NCBI RefSeq assembly: GCF_036023875.1
Contig: NZ_CP107931.1
Location: 1,798,001 to 1,862,000 of the forward strand
Source of the DNA: Mycobacterium sp. NBC_00419
GTDB taxonomy: Bacteria; Actinomycetota; Actinomycetes; Mycobacteriales; Mycobacteriaceae
Direction: 5' to 3'
DNA: 64,000 nt
In this document: positions 15,123 through 23,224 of the stretch, piece by piece
Layout: the number at the start of each line of letters is the position of its first letter
Numbering within the stretch: position 1 is the first letter of the stretch
Position numbers and translations under genes: made by a program
Notes under the pieces: generated by a model
Seen by the model: the letters and a program-made list of their open reading frames with translations, nothing else
Told to the model about the DNA's origin: nothing
Databases searched by the model: none

Positions 15123-16370
15123 TCAGCCGCGCTGAGCCAGGAAGGCCACGTCGACGACCTCGCCGGTGCGCACCTGCTCGGTCTCGGTGGGCACCACAAC
15201 CAGGCAGTTGGCCTCGGCCAGCGTGGCCAGCAGATGCGATGAGGCACCGGGTGCACCGCCGAGCGCCTGCACCAGGTAATCGCCGGTGTCCTGGTCGCGC
15301 ATCAGCTGCCCGCGCAGGAAGCCTTTGCGTCCCGCGACCGACGTGATCGGGGACAGCGCGCGGGCCTGCACGACACGCCGCATGGGCGATCGCTTGCCCA
15401 ACGACAGCCGGATCAGCGGGCGCACCATCACCTCGAAGACCACCAGGGCGCTCACCGGATTGGCCGGCAGCAGGAACGTCGGCACCGCGTCGCGGCCGAG
15501 CTGACCGAAGCCCTGCACCGAACCGGGATGCATCGCGATCCGGCTGACCTCCATCTCGCCCAGCTGGGACAGCACGGTGCGTACGCCTTCGGCCGCTGCG
15601 CCGCCGACCGCGCCGGCGATGATGACGACCTCGGCGCGACTGAGCTGGCCCTCGACCACCTCACGCAGTTCCTTGGGTTCGGTGGTGACGATCCCGATCC
15701 GGTTCACCTCGGCACCGGCATCGCGGGCGGCCGCGGCCAACGCGTAGGAGTTGACGTCGTAGACCTGGCCATTGCCGGGAGTGCGGCTGATGTCGACGAG
15801 CTCGCCGCCCACGCTCATCACCGTCACCCGCGGCCGGGGATGCACCAGCACCCGTTCGCGTCCCACCGCGGCCAGCAGGCCGACCTGTGCGGCGCCGATG
15901 ATCGCGCCGGCGCGCACCGCGACGTCACCGGGCTGTACGTCGTCACCGGTGTGCCGGACGTAGGCACCCGACCGGACCCCACGCAGCACCCGCACCCGGG
16001 TCTGACCGCCGTCGGTCCAGCGCAGCGGCAGCACCGCGTCGGCCAGTGTCGGCATCGGGGCGCCGGTCTGGACCCGAGCGGCCTGCTTGGGTTGCAGCCG
16101 GCTCGGCGTACGGGTACCTGCCTCGATGACGCCCATGACGGGAAGGCTGATCTCACCGCCCTGCTCGTCATCATCACCGACGGCCAGCACGTCGACGCTG
16201 CGCACCGCGTAGCCGTCGATGGCGGCCTGGTCGAATCCGGGCAGCGGATGTTCGGTGATGACTTCCTCGGCGCACATCAGTCCCTGCGCCTCGGCGATCG
16301 CAACCCGAACCGGGCGGGGCGCCACAGCGGCAGCCGCCACCCTGGCCTGCTGTTCTTCTACCGAGCGCAC
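15123..16370 (-). CDS. moeA: Gephyrin-like MoeA protein (Glp), molybdopterin molybdotransferase family
   Basis: 415 residues with the MoeA domain order: domains I and II (AEEVITEHPLPGFDQAAIDGYAVRS, QTGAPMPTLADAVLPL), the MogA-like domain III (RVTVMSVGGELVDISRTPGNGQVYDVN), and C-terminal domain IV. The usual G-G-x-S/T-G-D molybdopterin loop is replaced here by IAGAVGGAAAEGVRTVL, lacking the family's Ser-x-Gly-Asp, so catalysis of molybdate insertion is doubtful. This degenerate form fits Glp, the moonlighting division protein that binds FtsZ, and its receptor gene glpR is two genes downstream. AAAGG six bases before the GTG decides the start. Confidence 0.82.
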   Translation of the reverse strand: MRSVEEQQARVAAAAVAPRPVRVAIAEAQGLMCAEEVITEHPLPGFDQAAIDGYAVRSVDVLAVGDDDEQGGEISLPVMGVIEAGTRTPSRLQPKQAARVQTGAPMPTLADAVLPLRWTDGGQTRVRVLRGVRSGAYVRHTGDDVQPGDVAVRAGAIIGAAQVGLLAAVGRERVLVHPRPRVTVMSVGGELVDISRTPGNGQVYDVNSYALAAAARDAGAEVNRIGIVTTEPKELREVVEGQLSRAEVVIIAGAVGGAAAEGVRTVLSQLGEMEVSRIAMHPGSVQGFGQLGRDAVPTFLLPANPVSALVVFEVMVRPLIRLSLGKRSPMRRVVQARALSPITSVAGRKGFLRGQLMRDQDTGDYLVQALGGAPGASSHLLATLAEANCLVVVPTETEQVRTGEVVDVAFLAQRG

Positions 16371-16419
16371 AGTGCGCCTTTCTGCCTCGAGCCCCGATCG
16401 CGCGGGCCCGCCGCAGCCC

Positions 16420-17340
16420 CTACTGTTCGGTCTTTTCGGCCAGGCCCAGTCGCGCGACCAACCATTGCCGCAAGTCCGGGCCATAGTCGTCACGATCCAA
16501 GGCAAAGTCAACCGCAGCCTTGAGGTAGCCGCCGGGATTTCCCAAGTCGTGTCGAGACCCGCGATGGACCACCACGTGCACCGGATGGCCCTCTTTGATC
16601 AACAACTCGATGGCATCGGTGAGCTGAATCTCGCCGCCCACCCCACGCTCCACCCGGCGCAGAGCGTCGAAGATCGCCCGGTCCAGCAGGTAGCGCCCGG
16701 CCGCGGCGAACTGCGACGGCGCATCCTCGGGTTTGGGCTTTTCCACCATGCCCTTGACCCGCAACACGTTCGGGTTGGTTGCATCGGGCACCGTCTCGAC
16801 GTCGAAGACGCCGTAGGAGCTGACCTCGGCCGGCGAGACCTCGATGGCGCACAACACCGTGCCGCCCCGTTTGGCGCGCACCTTGGCCATCGTCTCGAGC
16901 ACACCCGTGGGCAGCACGAGGTCATCGGGCAGGAGCACCGACACCGCATCCTCGTCGTCGGAGAGCACCGGCTCCACGCAGCTGACCGCATGGCCCAGAC
17001 CCAGCGGCTCGTGCTGGATCACCGATTCGACCTTGATCAGCGCCGGGGCCCGGCGCACCTTGGCCAGCATCGCCTTCTTGCCGCGGGCCTCGAGCGTGCC
17101 CTCGAGCACCAGGTCCTCGACGAAGTGGGCGACCACCCCGTCCTTACCCTCGGAGGTGACGATCACCAGCCGTTCGGCACCGGCCTCGGCGGCCTCCGCG
17201 GCGACCAACTCGATACCCGGAGTGTCGACGACCGGCAGCAGCTCCTTGGGGACCGTCTTGGTCGCCGGCAAAAACCGCGTACCCAGGCCCGCCGCAGGCA
17301 CAATCGCCGTGCGCGGAATCGGAACCTCTGGCGGCGTCAT
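16420..17340 (-). CDS. galU: UTP-glucose-1-phosphate uridylyltransferase
   Basis: 306 residues, the usual bacterial GalU length. The nucleotide-binding signature AIVPAAGLGTRFLPATKTVPK spans residues 12-32, and VLLPDDLVL, FDVETVPD and VEKPKPEDAPS mark the sugar-nucleotide core. It makes UDP-glucose for trehalose, glycogen and wall polysaccharide synthesis in the cytosol. First gene of the galU-moeA-rimJ-glpR run; divergent from the folate cyclo-ligase gene across 61 bases. Confidence 0.96.
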   Translation of the reverse strand: MTPPEVPIPRTAIVPAAGLGTRFLPATKTVPKELLPVVDTPGIELVAAEAAEAGAERLVIVTSEGKDGVVAHFVEDLVLEGTLEARGKKAMLAKVRRAPALIKVESVIQHEPLGLGHAVSCVEPVLSDDEDAVSVLLPDDLVLPTGVLETMAKVRAKRGGTVLCAIEVSPAEVSSYGVFDVETVPDATNPNVLRVKGMVEKPKPEDAPSQFAAAGRYLLDRAIFDALRRVERGVGGEIQLTDAIELLIKEGHPVHVVVHRGSRHDLGNPGGYLKAAVDFALDRDDYGPDLRQWLVARLGLAEKTEQ

Positions 17341-17401
17341 CGTTCACACCCTATCCGCATCCCCTGGCCTTCCCTATGGCGCAATTGATGCGCTCGCTGA
17401 C

Positions 17402-17998
17402 ATGGTGGACGTCGTGCTTGCCGGATCGAAAGCTCAACACAGGGCCGCCCTGCTGGCCGCGCGCCGCGCCGTTCCCGACCAGGTCCGTGAGACCGAGGCG
17501 CAAGCACTGAGCAGCCACCTGGCGGCTGTCGCCCGGCCCGGCGACACGGTCTGCGCCTACGTGCCGGCCGGCGCCGAACCGGGCTCGCCGGAGCTGTTGG
17601 ACCGACTGCGCGAGCTGGGTGCCCGGGTGCTGCTGCCGGTGACCCGCCCCGGCGACCCGGAGGCGTTGCTGTGGGGCGAGTACGAGCCCGGGAAGTTGGC
17701 GGCCGGCAGGTTCGGCCTGCTCGAACCGGCCGGGCCGCGGCTGGATGAGACGGCGGTGGCCCAGGCTTGCGTCGTGCTGGTGCCGGCGTTGGCGGTGGAC
17801 CGCCGTGGCGTGCGGCTGGGCCGCGGCGGCGGGTATTACGACCGCTCGCTGGGGCTGTGCGCACCGGGCGCGCGGCTGGTGGCGGTGGTCCGCGACGAGG
17901 AAGTCCTCGCGGAATTGCCCAGCGAGGCGCACGACATCCGGATGACGCATGCGCTGACCCCGCATCGGGGTCTGGTCGCTCTCGGCGACGGCTATTGA
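17402..17998 (+). CDS. 5-formyltetrahydrofolate cyclo-ligase
   Basis: 198 residues. Family marks are KAQHRAALLAARRAV near the N-terminus, VLVPALAVDRRGVRLGRGGGYYDRSL (ATP/folate-binding glycine-rich loop, residues about 130-155) and a closing HDIRMTHALTP. It converts 5-formyl-THF to methenyl-THF with ATP hydrolysis, recycling a dead-end folate. ATG 17402 is used; GTG 17405 or GTG 17414 are alternatives. Divergent from galU, as in M. tuberculosis. Confidence 0.93.
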   Translation: MVDVVLAGSKAQHRAALLAARRAVPDQVRETEAQALSSHLAAVARPGDTVCAYVPAGAEPGSPELLDRLRELGARVLLPVTRPGDPEALLWGEYEPGKLAAGRFGLLEPAGPRLDETAVAQACVVLVPALAVDRRGVRLGRGGGYYDRSLGLCAPGARLVAVVRDEEVLAELPSEAHDIRMTHALTPHRGLVALGDGY

Positions 17999-18086
17999 CG
18001 CCACGGAAACACCTTGCACCGCCGGACTCCCCTTGAAACCGCTTTCGTGGCATTTTCGGCCCACCGCTCCCCGTGTGCGGCGTGAG

Positions 18087-18113
18087 GGGAATGATACCCA
18101 CCAGATGGCGGTT
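18087..18113 (+). promoter_or_regulatory. SigH-like stress promoter for ruc
   Basis: GGGAAT at 18087-18092 and GGTT at 18110-18113, 17 bases apart, fit the mycobacterial SigH pattern (GGGAAY, spacer, GTT). The -10 abuts the CIRCE element. Inference from consensus only. Confidence 0.5.
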
Positions 18114-18140
18114 CTAGCACTTGGCACGGTAGAGTGCTAA
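18114..18140 (+). promoter_or_regulatory. CIRCE element (HrcA operator)
   Basis: Left arm CTAGCACTT, nine-base spacer, right arm GAGTGCTAA. The right arm matches the CIRCE consensus exactly, the left at seven of nine, and the spacing is canonical. HrcA would repress ruc until heat shock. It lies 29-55 bases before the ruc start. Confidence 0.85.
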
Positions 18141-18168
18141 CAAGTTTTGTTCCCTTCCGGAGGTTCAT

Positions 18169-18498
18169 GTGCCGACCTACAGCTATGCGTGCACCGAGTG
18201 CGACAACCGCTTCGATGCTGTGCAGGCCTTCACGGAGGATGCACTGACCACCTGCCCCCAGTGCTCTGGTCGGCTGCGCAAGCTGTTCAACTCGGTGGGC
18301 GTGGTCTTCAAGGGCAGCGGCTTCTACCGCACCGACAGCCGGGACGCCTCGAAGAGCACCGCCAAGGCGGAGTCGTCGACGTCCTCGAGTTCGGAGAAGT
18401 CGAGTTCGGAGAAGTCGTCGAGCACCAGCGACTCGTCGTCGTCCTCGTCGAGCACGGGTTCGAGTTCGTCTACTCCTGCTGCAGCAGCCTCCAGCTAG
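18169..18498 (+). CDS. ruc: Redox-regulated chaperone Ruc (FmdB zinc-ribbon family)
   Basis: 109 residues. An N-terminal FmdB zinc ribbon has CTEC and CPQC pairs (residues 8/11 and 29/32) within PTYSYACTECDNRFD and LTTCPQCSGRLRKLF. A 55-residue disordered tail made almost wholly of Ser, with Glu and Lys, follows. In M. tuberculosis the homologue (Rv0991c) is a heat-induced chaperone whose cysteines lose zinc and form disulfides on oxidation, preventing aggregation and feeding clients to DnaK. CIRCE and a SigH-like promoter precede it, supporting the same role. GGAGG is seven bases from the GTG. The SAF-domain gene follows 62 bases later. Confidence 0.9.
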   Translation: MPTYSYACTECDNRFDAVQAFTEDALTTCPQCSGRLRKLFNSVGVVFKGSGFYRTDSRDASKSTAKAESSTSSSSEKSSSEKSSSTSDSSSSSSSTGSSSSTPAAAASS

Positions 18499-18560
18499 TT
18501 ATCCACAGGCCCGCCGCCCGCCCGACGGCTCGGACTCCATCGGTCACCTAGCGTGGCGGC

Positions 18561-19214
18561 ATGGGCGAATCGCTCAATCCGACTCTGCTGAACCGTCTTT
18601 CGCGTGCCCTGCGACCGGACTTCGCCCGCACCATACTGGCGCGACGCGTCGCCGCCGCCGGTCTGGTCATTCTCGCCGGGGTCGCAGCGCTGCGTCCGGA
18701 TCCCGGCGATGCCCGTAACGACGTCGTGGTCGCCACCCGCGACCTCAGCCCCGGTGTCACGCTGACGGCTGACGACATCCGGGTGGAACATCGTTCTGCG
18801 GCAACACTTCCCGACGGCTACCAACATGCCACCGCGCAGATCGTCGGCGCGACCCTGGCCGGGCCGGCTCGCCGCGGGGAGATCCTGACCGATGTCCGCG
18901 TGCTGGGCTCGCGGCTGGCCGGGCTGGCGGCAGGACCGGACGCACGGGTGGTGCCGCTACATCTGGCCGATGCCGCCCTGTTGGACCTGATCCGCCCCGG
19001 CGACGTCGTGGACGTGCTCGGCGCAGTCTCGGCCGAACCGGACGCCCAACCGCGCGTGGTCGCCGCCAATGCCATCGTGGTGCTGGTGTCGGCCAAACCG
19101 AAGGCAGTGGGATCCGGCGACGACCGGGTGGTCCTGGTGGCCCTGCCCGCCTCGGCGGCCAACTCGCTAGCCGGCGCGACCCTGGTGCAGACCGTCACGC
19201 TGACGATCCACTAG
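18561..19214 (+). CDS. SAF-domain protein, CpaB/RcpC-like
   Basis: 217 residues. One N-terminal membrane helix ([15 protein letters not shown]) is followed by a SAF domain: [23 protein letters not shown] through [20 protein letters not shown] second domain contains [17 protein letters not shown] proteins such as CpaB assemble pilus or flagellar outer parts, but no pilus genes are nearby, so the partner is unknown. The gene trails ruc and is probably carried on the same stress transcript, as in M. tuberculosis where Rv0990c follows Rv0991c. Confidence 0.82.
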   Translation: MGESLNPTLLNRLSRALRPDFARTILARRVAAAGLVILAGVAALRPDPGDARNDVVVATRDLSPGVTLTADDIRVEHRSAATLPDGYQHATAQIVGATLAGPARRGEILTDVRVLGSRLAGLAAGPDARVVPLHLADAALLDLIRPGDVVDVLGAVSAEPDAQPRVVAANAIVVLVSAKPKAVGSGDDRVVLVALPASAANSLAGATLVQTVTLTIH

Positions 19215-19314
19215 CCGCCCGAACTGGACCTTTGGTCTGCTTTGGCGGGAGCTGACAGGTATTACCCTTCGAGGTCTCTGCGAATCAATCTCGCCACCAG
19301 AAAGGGCAAAGCTC

Positions 19315-19770
19315 GTGTTAAAAGGCTTCAAGGAGTTCCTCTCCCGCGGCAACATCGTGGACCTGTCGGTCGCGGTGGTCATCGGCACCGCGTTCACCGC
19401 GCTCGTCACCAAGTTCACTGACAGCATTCTCCAGCCGCTGATCAACCGCATCGGGGCCGACAAAAACACCGAGTACGGCATCCTGCAGATCGACATCGGC
19501 GGCGGCCAGACCATCGACCTCAACGTCGTGCTGTCGGCGTTCATCAACTTCATCCTGGTCGCCGCGGTGGTCTACTTCCTGGTCGTCATGCCCTACAACC
19601 GGCTGCGCAAGAAGGGCGAGGTCGAGCAGGCCGACGACACCGAACTGGCGATCCTGACCGAGATCCGTGACCTGCTCGCCGACGCCAGCGGCACGGCCAA
19701 GCAGGTGACCGGCCCCGGCACCGGCCCGAGTCCTGACACCGCCAAGCACACCAGCGGCGATCGGGACTGA
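19315..19770 (+). CDS. mscL: Large-conductance mechanosensitive channel MscL
   Basis: 151 residues. The cytoplasmic start [31 protein letters not shown] is the conserved TM1 entry (residues 1-31). TM2 is [22 protein letters not shown], and the C-terminal helical bundle runs to about residue 125, followed by a Thr/Gly/Pro tail. It forms a pentameric safety valve opened by membrane tension on hypo-osmotic shock. GTG start behind AAAGGG. A strong hairpin follows. Confidence 0.97.
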   Translation: MLKGFKEFLSRGNIVDLSVAVVIGTAFTALVTKFTDSILQPLINRIGADKNTEYGILQIDIGGGQTIDLNVVLSAFINFILVAAVVYFLVVMPYNRLRKKGEVEQADDTELAILTEIRDLLADASGTAKQVTGPGTGPSPDTAKHTSGDRD

Positions 19771-19780
19771 TCCCACACAC

Positions 19781-19818
19781 ACAAAACGGCCCCCGGCGTG
19801 AGCCGGGGGCCGTTTTGT
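19781..19818. terminator. Bidirectional terminator between mscL and mspA
   Basis: A 17-bp perfect stem (arms 19781-19797 and 19802-19818) around a GTGA loop. It is GC-rich in the middle and flanked by AAAA and TTTT, so it carries a short U-tract in either direction. It separates the convergent mscL and porin genes. Confidence 0.92.
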
Positions 19819-19833
19819 CTGACGTGCAGGGAG

Positions 19834-20472
19834 TTAGTTCATGTTCCAGGGTTCGCCGTAGGTGGTGACGCTGTCACCGGCCTTGGAGATCAGGCGAGCG
19901 AAGGGGCGCAGCAGCACGCCGCCGGCCGCACCGGTGACGGTGCCGTGGGCATTCGCCACGGCCACCGAGCCGTTAGGGCCCTCGACGTCCACCGAGAAGG
20001 TGGCGACTTCCTGGATACCGGGGCCGTTGCCCAGGTCAGCGCTGATCGACACACCCGGGAACAGGTTCGGGGTGATGACCGAGCCCAGCGGGTTGAAACC
20101 CGTCGGGGAGATGTTCGCGTCATCCAGCAGGATGTTGGGGGTGGTGTAGCTGAAGTTGATACCCACACCCAGCGACCACGGGAAGCCAACCTGGTAGCCC
20201 AGCTCCAAGGTGCCCGCGAAGTCGTCGGCACCGGAGCCCACGACGCTGTAGACCGCCTTGCCGGAGTGGAACCACTCACGGGTCAGCCGGTTGCGGTCCA
20301 GGGGGAACACGCCATCGAGGAAGGTGTCCCACTGCTGAATCGTCAACGTACGGCCACCGCCGTCGACCAGACTCAACTGATTGTCCAAACCTGCGTGAGA
20401 GGTACCTGTCCCGACGAACATCGCCGCGACGGCGGCGACGAGGGCCACCAGTACCCGACCGATTACCTTCAT
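19834..20472 (-). CDS. mspA: MspA-type outer-membrane porin
   Basis: 212 residues. A signal peptide of about 27 residues (cleavage at SHA-GLDN) leads into a mature chain nearly identical in pattern to MspA: RTLTIQQWDTFLDGVFPLDRNR, GFPWSLGVGINFSYTTPN, VITPNLFPGVSISADLGNG and a C-terminal TTYGEPWNMN. The constriction-zone acidic pair is present in ILLDDANIS. MspA octamers form the main hydrophilic channel through the mycolate membrane, admitting sugars, phosphate and small drugs. Its presence argues against the tuberculosis complex. A small gene and a Crp site lie in the long upstream region. Confidence 0.96.
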   Translation of the reverse strand: MKVIGRVLVALVAAVAAMFVGTGTSHAGLDNQLSLVDGGGRTLTIQQWDTFLDGVFPLDRNRLTREWFHSGKAVYSVVGSGADDFAGTLELGYQVGFPWSLGVGINFSYTTPNILLDDANISPTGFNPLGSVITPNLFPGVSISADLGNGPGIQEVATFSVDVEGPNGSVAVANAHGTVTGAAGGVLLRPFARLISKAGDSVTTYGEPWNMN

Positions 20473-20846
20473 GTTCTCCCTAGCTATGTCGTCGGTGATC
20501 CCGGAGGAGGATCACCGAATTTGGTCCGTGCTCGGGTCCCAACATGCTGACACCGCACACTGCGTAGTGCAGATCAAATGAGAGTCCTCACACTCTGCTC
20601 TTACGCTTTGCTCATCGTTGACACGAGGAACATAACGGCACCGCATCGAGGCGGCAACGCATAGAGATGAGGTGCGCCGGATCGATGCTTGCAAGGCAAA
20701 GTTTGCTGGCGGGCGGTCCACGTCTCACAGGAATCCGCAGGCCCGAAGGCCAGCGGCAGTCGCCGGCAATGTGCTCGGATGACCTTCACGCGCGGCCCGC
20801 GACTCAAAATGGGGCGGCCGGGTCACCTGCCACCACCTGCAAGGCA
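20473..20846. other. Non-coding stretch between the small upstream gene and mspA
   Basis: 374 bases with no convincing ORF on either strand. In M. smegmatis the mspA promoter is known to lie about 500 bases upstream of the gene, giving a long leader. This stretch could be that leader's inner part. I see no clear promoter or terminator in it. Confidence 0.5.
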
Positions 20847-21002
20847 TTAATGGTGGTGTGGCGGAACGTTATCCCGCAGCCAGTCGTCACGGTCCGAGTC
20901 TTCGCCCCCGCCGTTCGGATCCCGTTCATCGGAGGACGCCTGCGGGAGTTCGGTACCGAAGATCTTGTTAACTGTGTTGCGGTCGTGGCGCTTGGCGTCC
21001 AT
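20847..21002 (-). CDS. Small acidic protein of 51 residues upstream of mspA
   Basis: Translation begins MDAKRHDRNTVNKIFG and ends DRDDWLRDNVPPHHH. It looks coding rather than random: it is strongly hydrophilic, has an ordered N-terminal basic segment, an acidic Gly/Ser/Asp middle and a Trp-containing end, and starts with ATG behind GGGGTG. No signal peptide or membrane helix. I do not recognise a characterised family. A perfect Crp palindrome ends 17 bases before the start. If the mspA transcript starts about 500 bases upstream, as in M. smegmatis, this gene would sit at the head of that transcript. Confidence 0.6.
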   Translation of the reverse strand: MDAKRHDRNTVNKIFGTELPQASSDERDPNGGGEDSDRDDWLRDNVPPHHH

Positions 21003-21018
21003 CACACCCCGTCCAAAT

Positions 21019-21034
21019 TGTGACTAAGATCACA
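21019..21034 (-). promoter_or_regulatory. Crp (cAMP receptor protein) binding site
   Basis: TGTGACTAAGATCACA: both half-sites TGTGA and TCACA are perfect with six bases between, matching the consensus of E. coli CRP and the mycobacterial Crp regulators. It lies just upstream of the 51-codon gene and about 550 bases upstream of mspA. Regulation by cAMP is inferred. Confidence 0.7.
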
Positions 21035-21153
21035 TTTGCTGCATTTGCCCAGTTCACAGACTTGTAACACAAGGGCTCCCAGCCGTATTACAACAACCTT
21101 AAGAAACGGTACGCCGAACGAACGGCGACCGCGGAATGACCAGAGAAGGCCGG

Positions 21154-21681
21154 TCAGATCTCCAGACTCGATAACTGACCGATGACATGGGCGGCCAGCG
21201 GATTCAACGTCGCCATGCCGTCGCGAACGGCGTAGCGCGACCCGGCGATGTTCACCACGAGCGTGCTGCCCGAGATCCCCACCAGCCCGCGGGACAGCCC
21301 GGCGTCGGTGATGCCGGCCGACAGGCCCGAGGCCCGCAGCGCCTCGGCGATGCCGAGCAGTTCGCGGTCGAGGATCGTGCGGGTGGCCTCCGGGGTCACG
21401 TCGCGCGGTGTCACCCCGGTGCCACCGACCGAAACCACCAGGTCAACGCCCCCGATGACGGCGGTGTTGAGCGCATTGCGGATCTCGATCTCGTCGGCCG
21501 AGACCACGACGACTCCGTCGACCACAAAGCCCGCCTCAGCGAGCAGTTCGGTGACCAACGGCCCACTGTGGTCCTGCTCGTCGCCGTGCGCTGTGCGGTC
21601 GTCGACAACGACGACGAGGGCACGGCCCACCAGCTCCCCTGGCTGTTCCATGGATCTCACCGTATATCCGGCGACCGACAT
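21154..21681 (-). CDS. moaB2: Molybdenum cofactor biosynthesis protein MoaB2 (MogA/MoaB family)
   Basis: 175 residues. MoCF-domain signatures are LVVVVDDRTAHGDEQDHSGPL and VDLVVSVGGTGVTPRDVTPEAT (the GGTG molybdopterin-binding loop), then ASGLSAGITDAGLSRGLVGIS. It would adenylylate or hold molybdopterin during cofactor assembly. Start chosen at ATG 21681 by comparison with M. tuberculosis Rv0984; a GTG at 21735 overlapping the pepD stop would lengthen it by 18 residues. Downstream of pepD in the same direction, as in M. tuberculosis. Confidence 0.88.
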   Translation of the reverse strand: MSVAGYTVRSMEQPGELVGRALVVVVDDRTAHGDEQDHSGPLVTELLAEAGFVVDGVVVVSADEIEIRNALNTAVIGGVDLVVSVGGTGVTPRDVTPEATRTILDRELLGIAEALRASGLSAGITDAGLSRGLVGISGSTLVVNIAGSRYAVRDGMATLNPLAAHVIGQLSSLEI

Positions 21682-21731
21682 CGCGGCAGTCGCATCGGCC
21701 CGTGTCACGGGAAGTTCACCCACGACGCGGA

Positions 21732-23177
21732 TCACTGGGCGGCCTTGCCGAGCGTGACCTGCACCGTCTTGTCCCCGCCGGCGGGCGCGATGTAGGTCAG
21801 CGTGACCTTGTCACCGGGAGCCCGCGACCGGACGGCGGCGACCAGCGCATCGGCACTGCCGATGACCCGGTCGTCGACCTTGGTGACGACCACCCCGCTG
21901 GGCAGGCCGGCGGTATCGGCTGCACCCCCCTTGGTGACGTCGACGATCTTGGCGCCGTGGGTGGTGGTGTCGTTGCTGACCTGCACGCCCAGGGACGCGT
22001 GCGAGGCGGTGCCGGTACTGATCAGCTCGTCGGCGATGCGCTTGGCCTGGTCCACCGGGATGGCGAAGCCCAGACCGATCGAACCACTCTGGGCGTCCGG
22101 CGAGTCGCCGCCGATGGTGGCGATCGCCGAGTTCACGCCGACGAGCTCACCGGCCATGTTCACCAGCGCTCCGCCGGAGTTACCGGGGTTGATCGCCGCA
22201 TCCGTCTGGATGGCGTCGAGCACGGTGTTCTGGTTCTTGACGTCACCGCCGGTGGCCACCGGGCGGTTCAGCGCGCTCACGATGCCGGTGGTGACGGTGC
22301 CTTCCAGGCCCAGCGGCGAGCCGATCGCCACCACGTCCTGGCCGACCCGCAGGTTGGCCGACGAACCCAGGGTGATGGGGGTCAGCCCGGAGATGCCCTG
22401 AACGCGCACGACGGCGATATCGCTGGCGGGATCGGTGCCCACCACGGTGAACGGCGCGGTGCGGCCGTCGGCGAAGGTGACCGTCGTGGTCGGGGCGCCA
22501 CCTGGGGCCGCGCCACCGGGTCCACCGGGTCCGCCGGGCCCGCCAGGGGCACCGGGGGCTCCGGGGGCTCCGGGCAGACCCGGGATGATCGGCGGTGCGG
22601 CAGGCGCGCCGCCCGGGCCTTTGTCCATCGCCGCGGCAACGACGTGGTTATTGGTCAGGATCAGCCCGTCGGAGGACAGGATGATGCCCGAGCCCTCCTC
22701 GGACTGGCGGCCGAACTCGGTCTCGAGCTTGACCACACTGGGCACCACCTTGGCGGCGACCTGCTCCACCGAGCCGACCGGAAGGTTGGCGGCCGGCACG
22801 TTGGCCGGGCCGTTGGGCGCCGCGCCGGTGACGCTGGTGACCGGCTGGTGGTCCGGGTGGGCCAGCAGCACCACGGTGCCGCCGATACCCGCCGACACCA
22901 CGGCGATCGCGAGCGCACCCGCGGTCAGGGCGCCCGCACGCGAGCGCTGCCGGGCGGGCTGCAGCACCGGCCCGGTAGCCGGATTACCTTGGCGGAGAGC
23001 GGCATACGGGTCGTAGGGCTGCCGATACTGCGGCTGCTGCTGCTGAGTGGCGTAGCGCCAGTCGTACTGCTGCTGATAACCGGCCTGAGGGTGCTGGGAA
23101 TACCCCGGCGCCGCATGCGGATTCGGCGTCGTGTGGCCGGGCTGCTGCGGCGGCGTGTACCTCGAGTGGTCGGTCAT
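21732..23177 (-). CDS. pepD: HtrA-like serine protease PepD with collagen-like insertion
   Basis: 481 residues. A Gln/Tyr/Pro-rich cytosolic N-terminus (1-80) precedes one membrane helix (LTAGALAIAVVSAGIGGTVV), an extracytoplasmic trypsin-like domain and a C-terminal PDZ domain (SLGVQVSNDTTTHGAKIVDV). The triad is His in LTNNHVV (near 178), Asp in DPASDIAVV (near 254) and Ser in INPGNSGGALV (near 333). Between His and Asp lies a Gly-X-Y stretch of about 34 residues. PepD degrades misfolded envelope proteins and is under MprAB control in M. tuberculosis; an MprA box precedes it here. Confidence 0.93.
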   Translation of the reverse strand: MTDHSRYTPPQQPGHTTPNPHAAPGYSQHPQAGYQQQYDWRYATQQQQPQYRQPYDPYAALRQGNPATGPVLQPARQRSRAGALTAGALAIAVVSAGIGGTVVLLAHPDHQPVTSVTGAAPNGPANVPAANLPVGSVEQVAAKVVPSVVKLETEFGRQSEEGSGIILSSDGLILTNNHVVAAAMDKGPGGAPAAPPIIPGLPGAPGAPGAPGGPGGPGGPGGAAPGGAPTTTVTFADGRTAPFTVVGTDPASDIAVVRVQGISGLTPITLGSSANLRVGQDVVAIGSPLGLEGTVTTGIVSALNRPVATGGDVKNQNTVLDAIQTDAAINPGNSGGALVNMAGELVGVNSAIATIGGDSPDAQSGSIGLGFAIPVDQAKRIADELISTGTASHASLGVQVSNDTTTHGAKIVDVTKGGAADTAGLPSGVVVTKVDDRVIGSADALVAAVRSRAPGDKVTLTYIAPAGGDKTVQVTLGKAAQ

Positions 23178-23224
23178 GGTGTCAGGTCGCTCTTTCCCTG
23201 GACGAGATGCGTGAAACGTTGGTT

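Noticed and set aside
20667..21023. 118-codon plus-strand ORF upstream of mspA
   Set aside because: No ribosome site, no family resemblance, and antisense to the better-supported 51-codon gene and Crp site.
22509..22612. Short tandem repeats in pepD considered as a CRISPR or minisatellite
   Set aside because: They encode in-frame Gly-X-Y triplets, vary within the unit and have no spacers.
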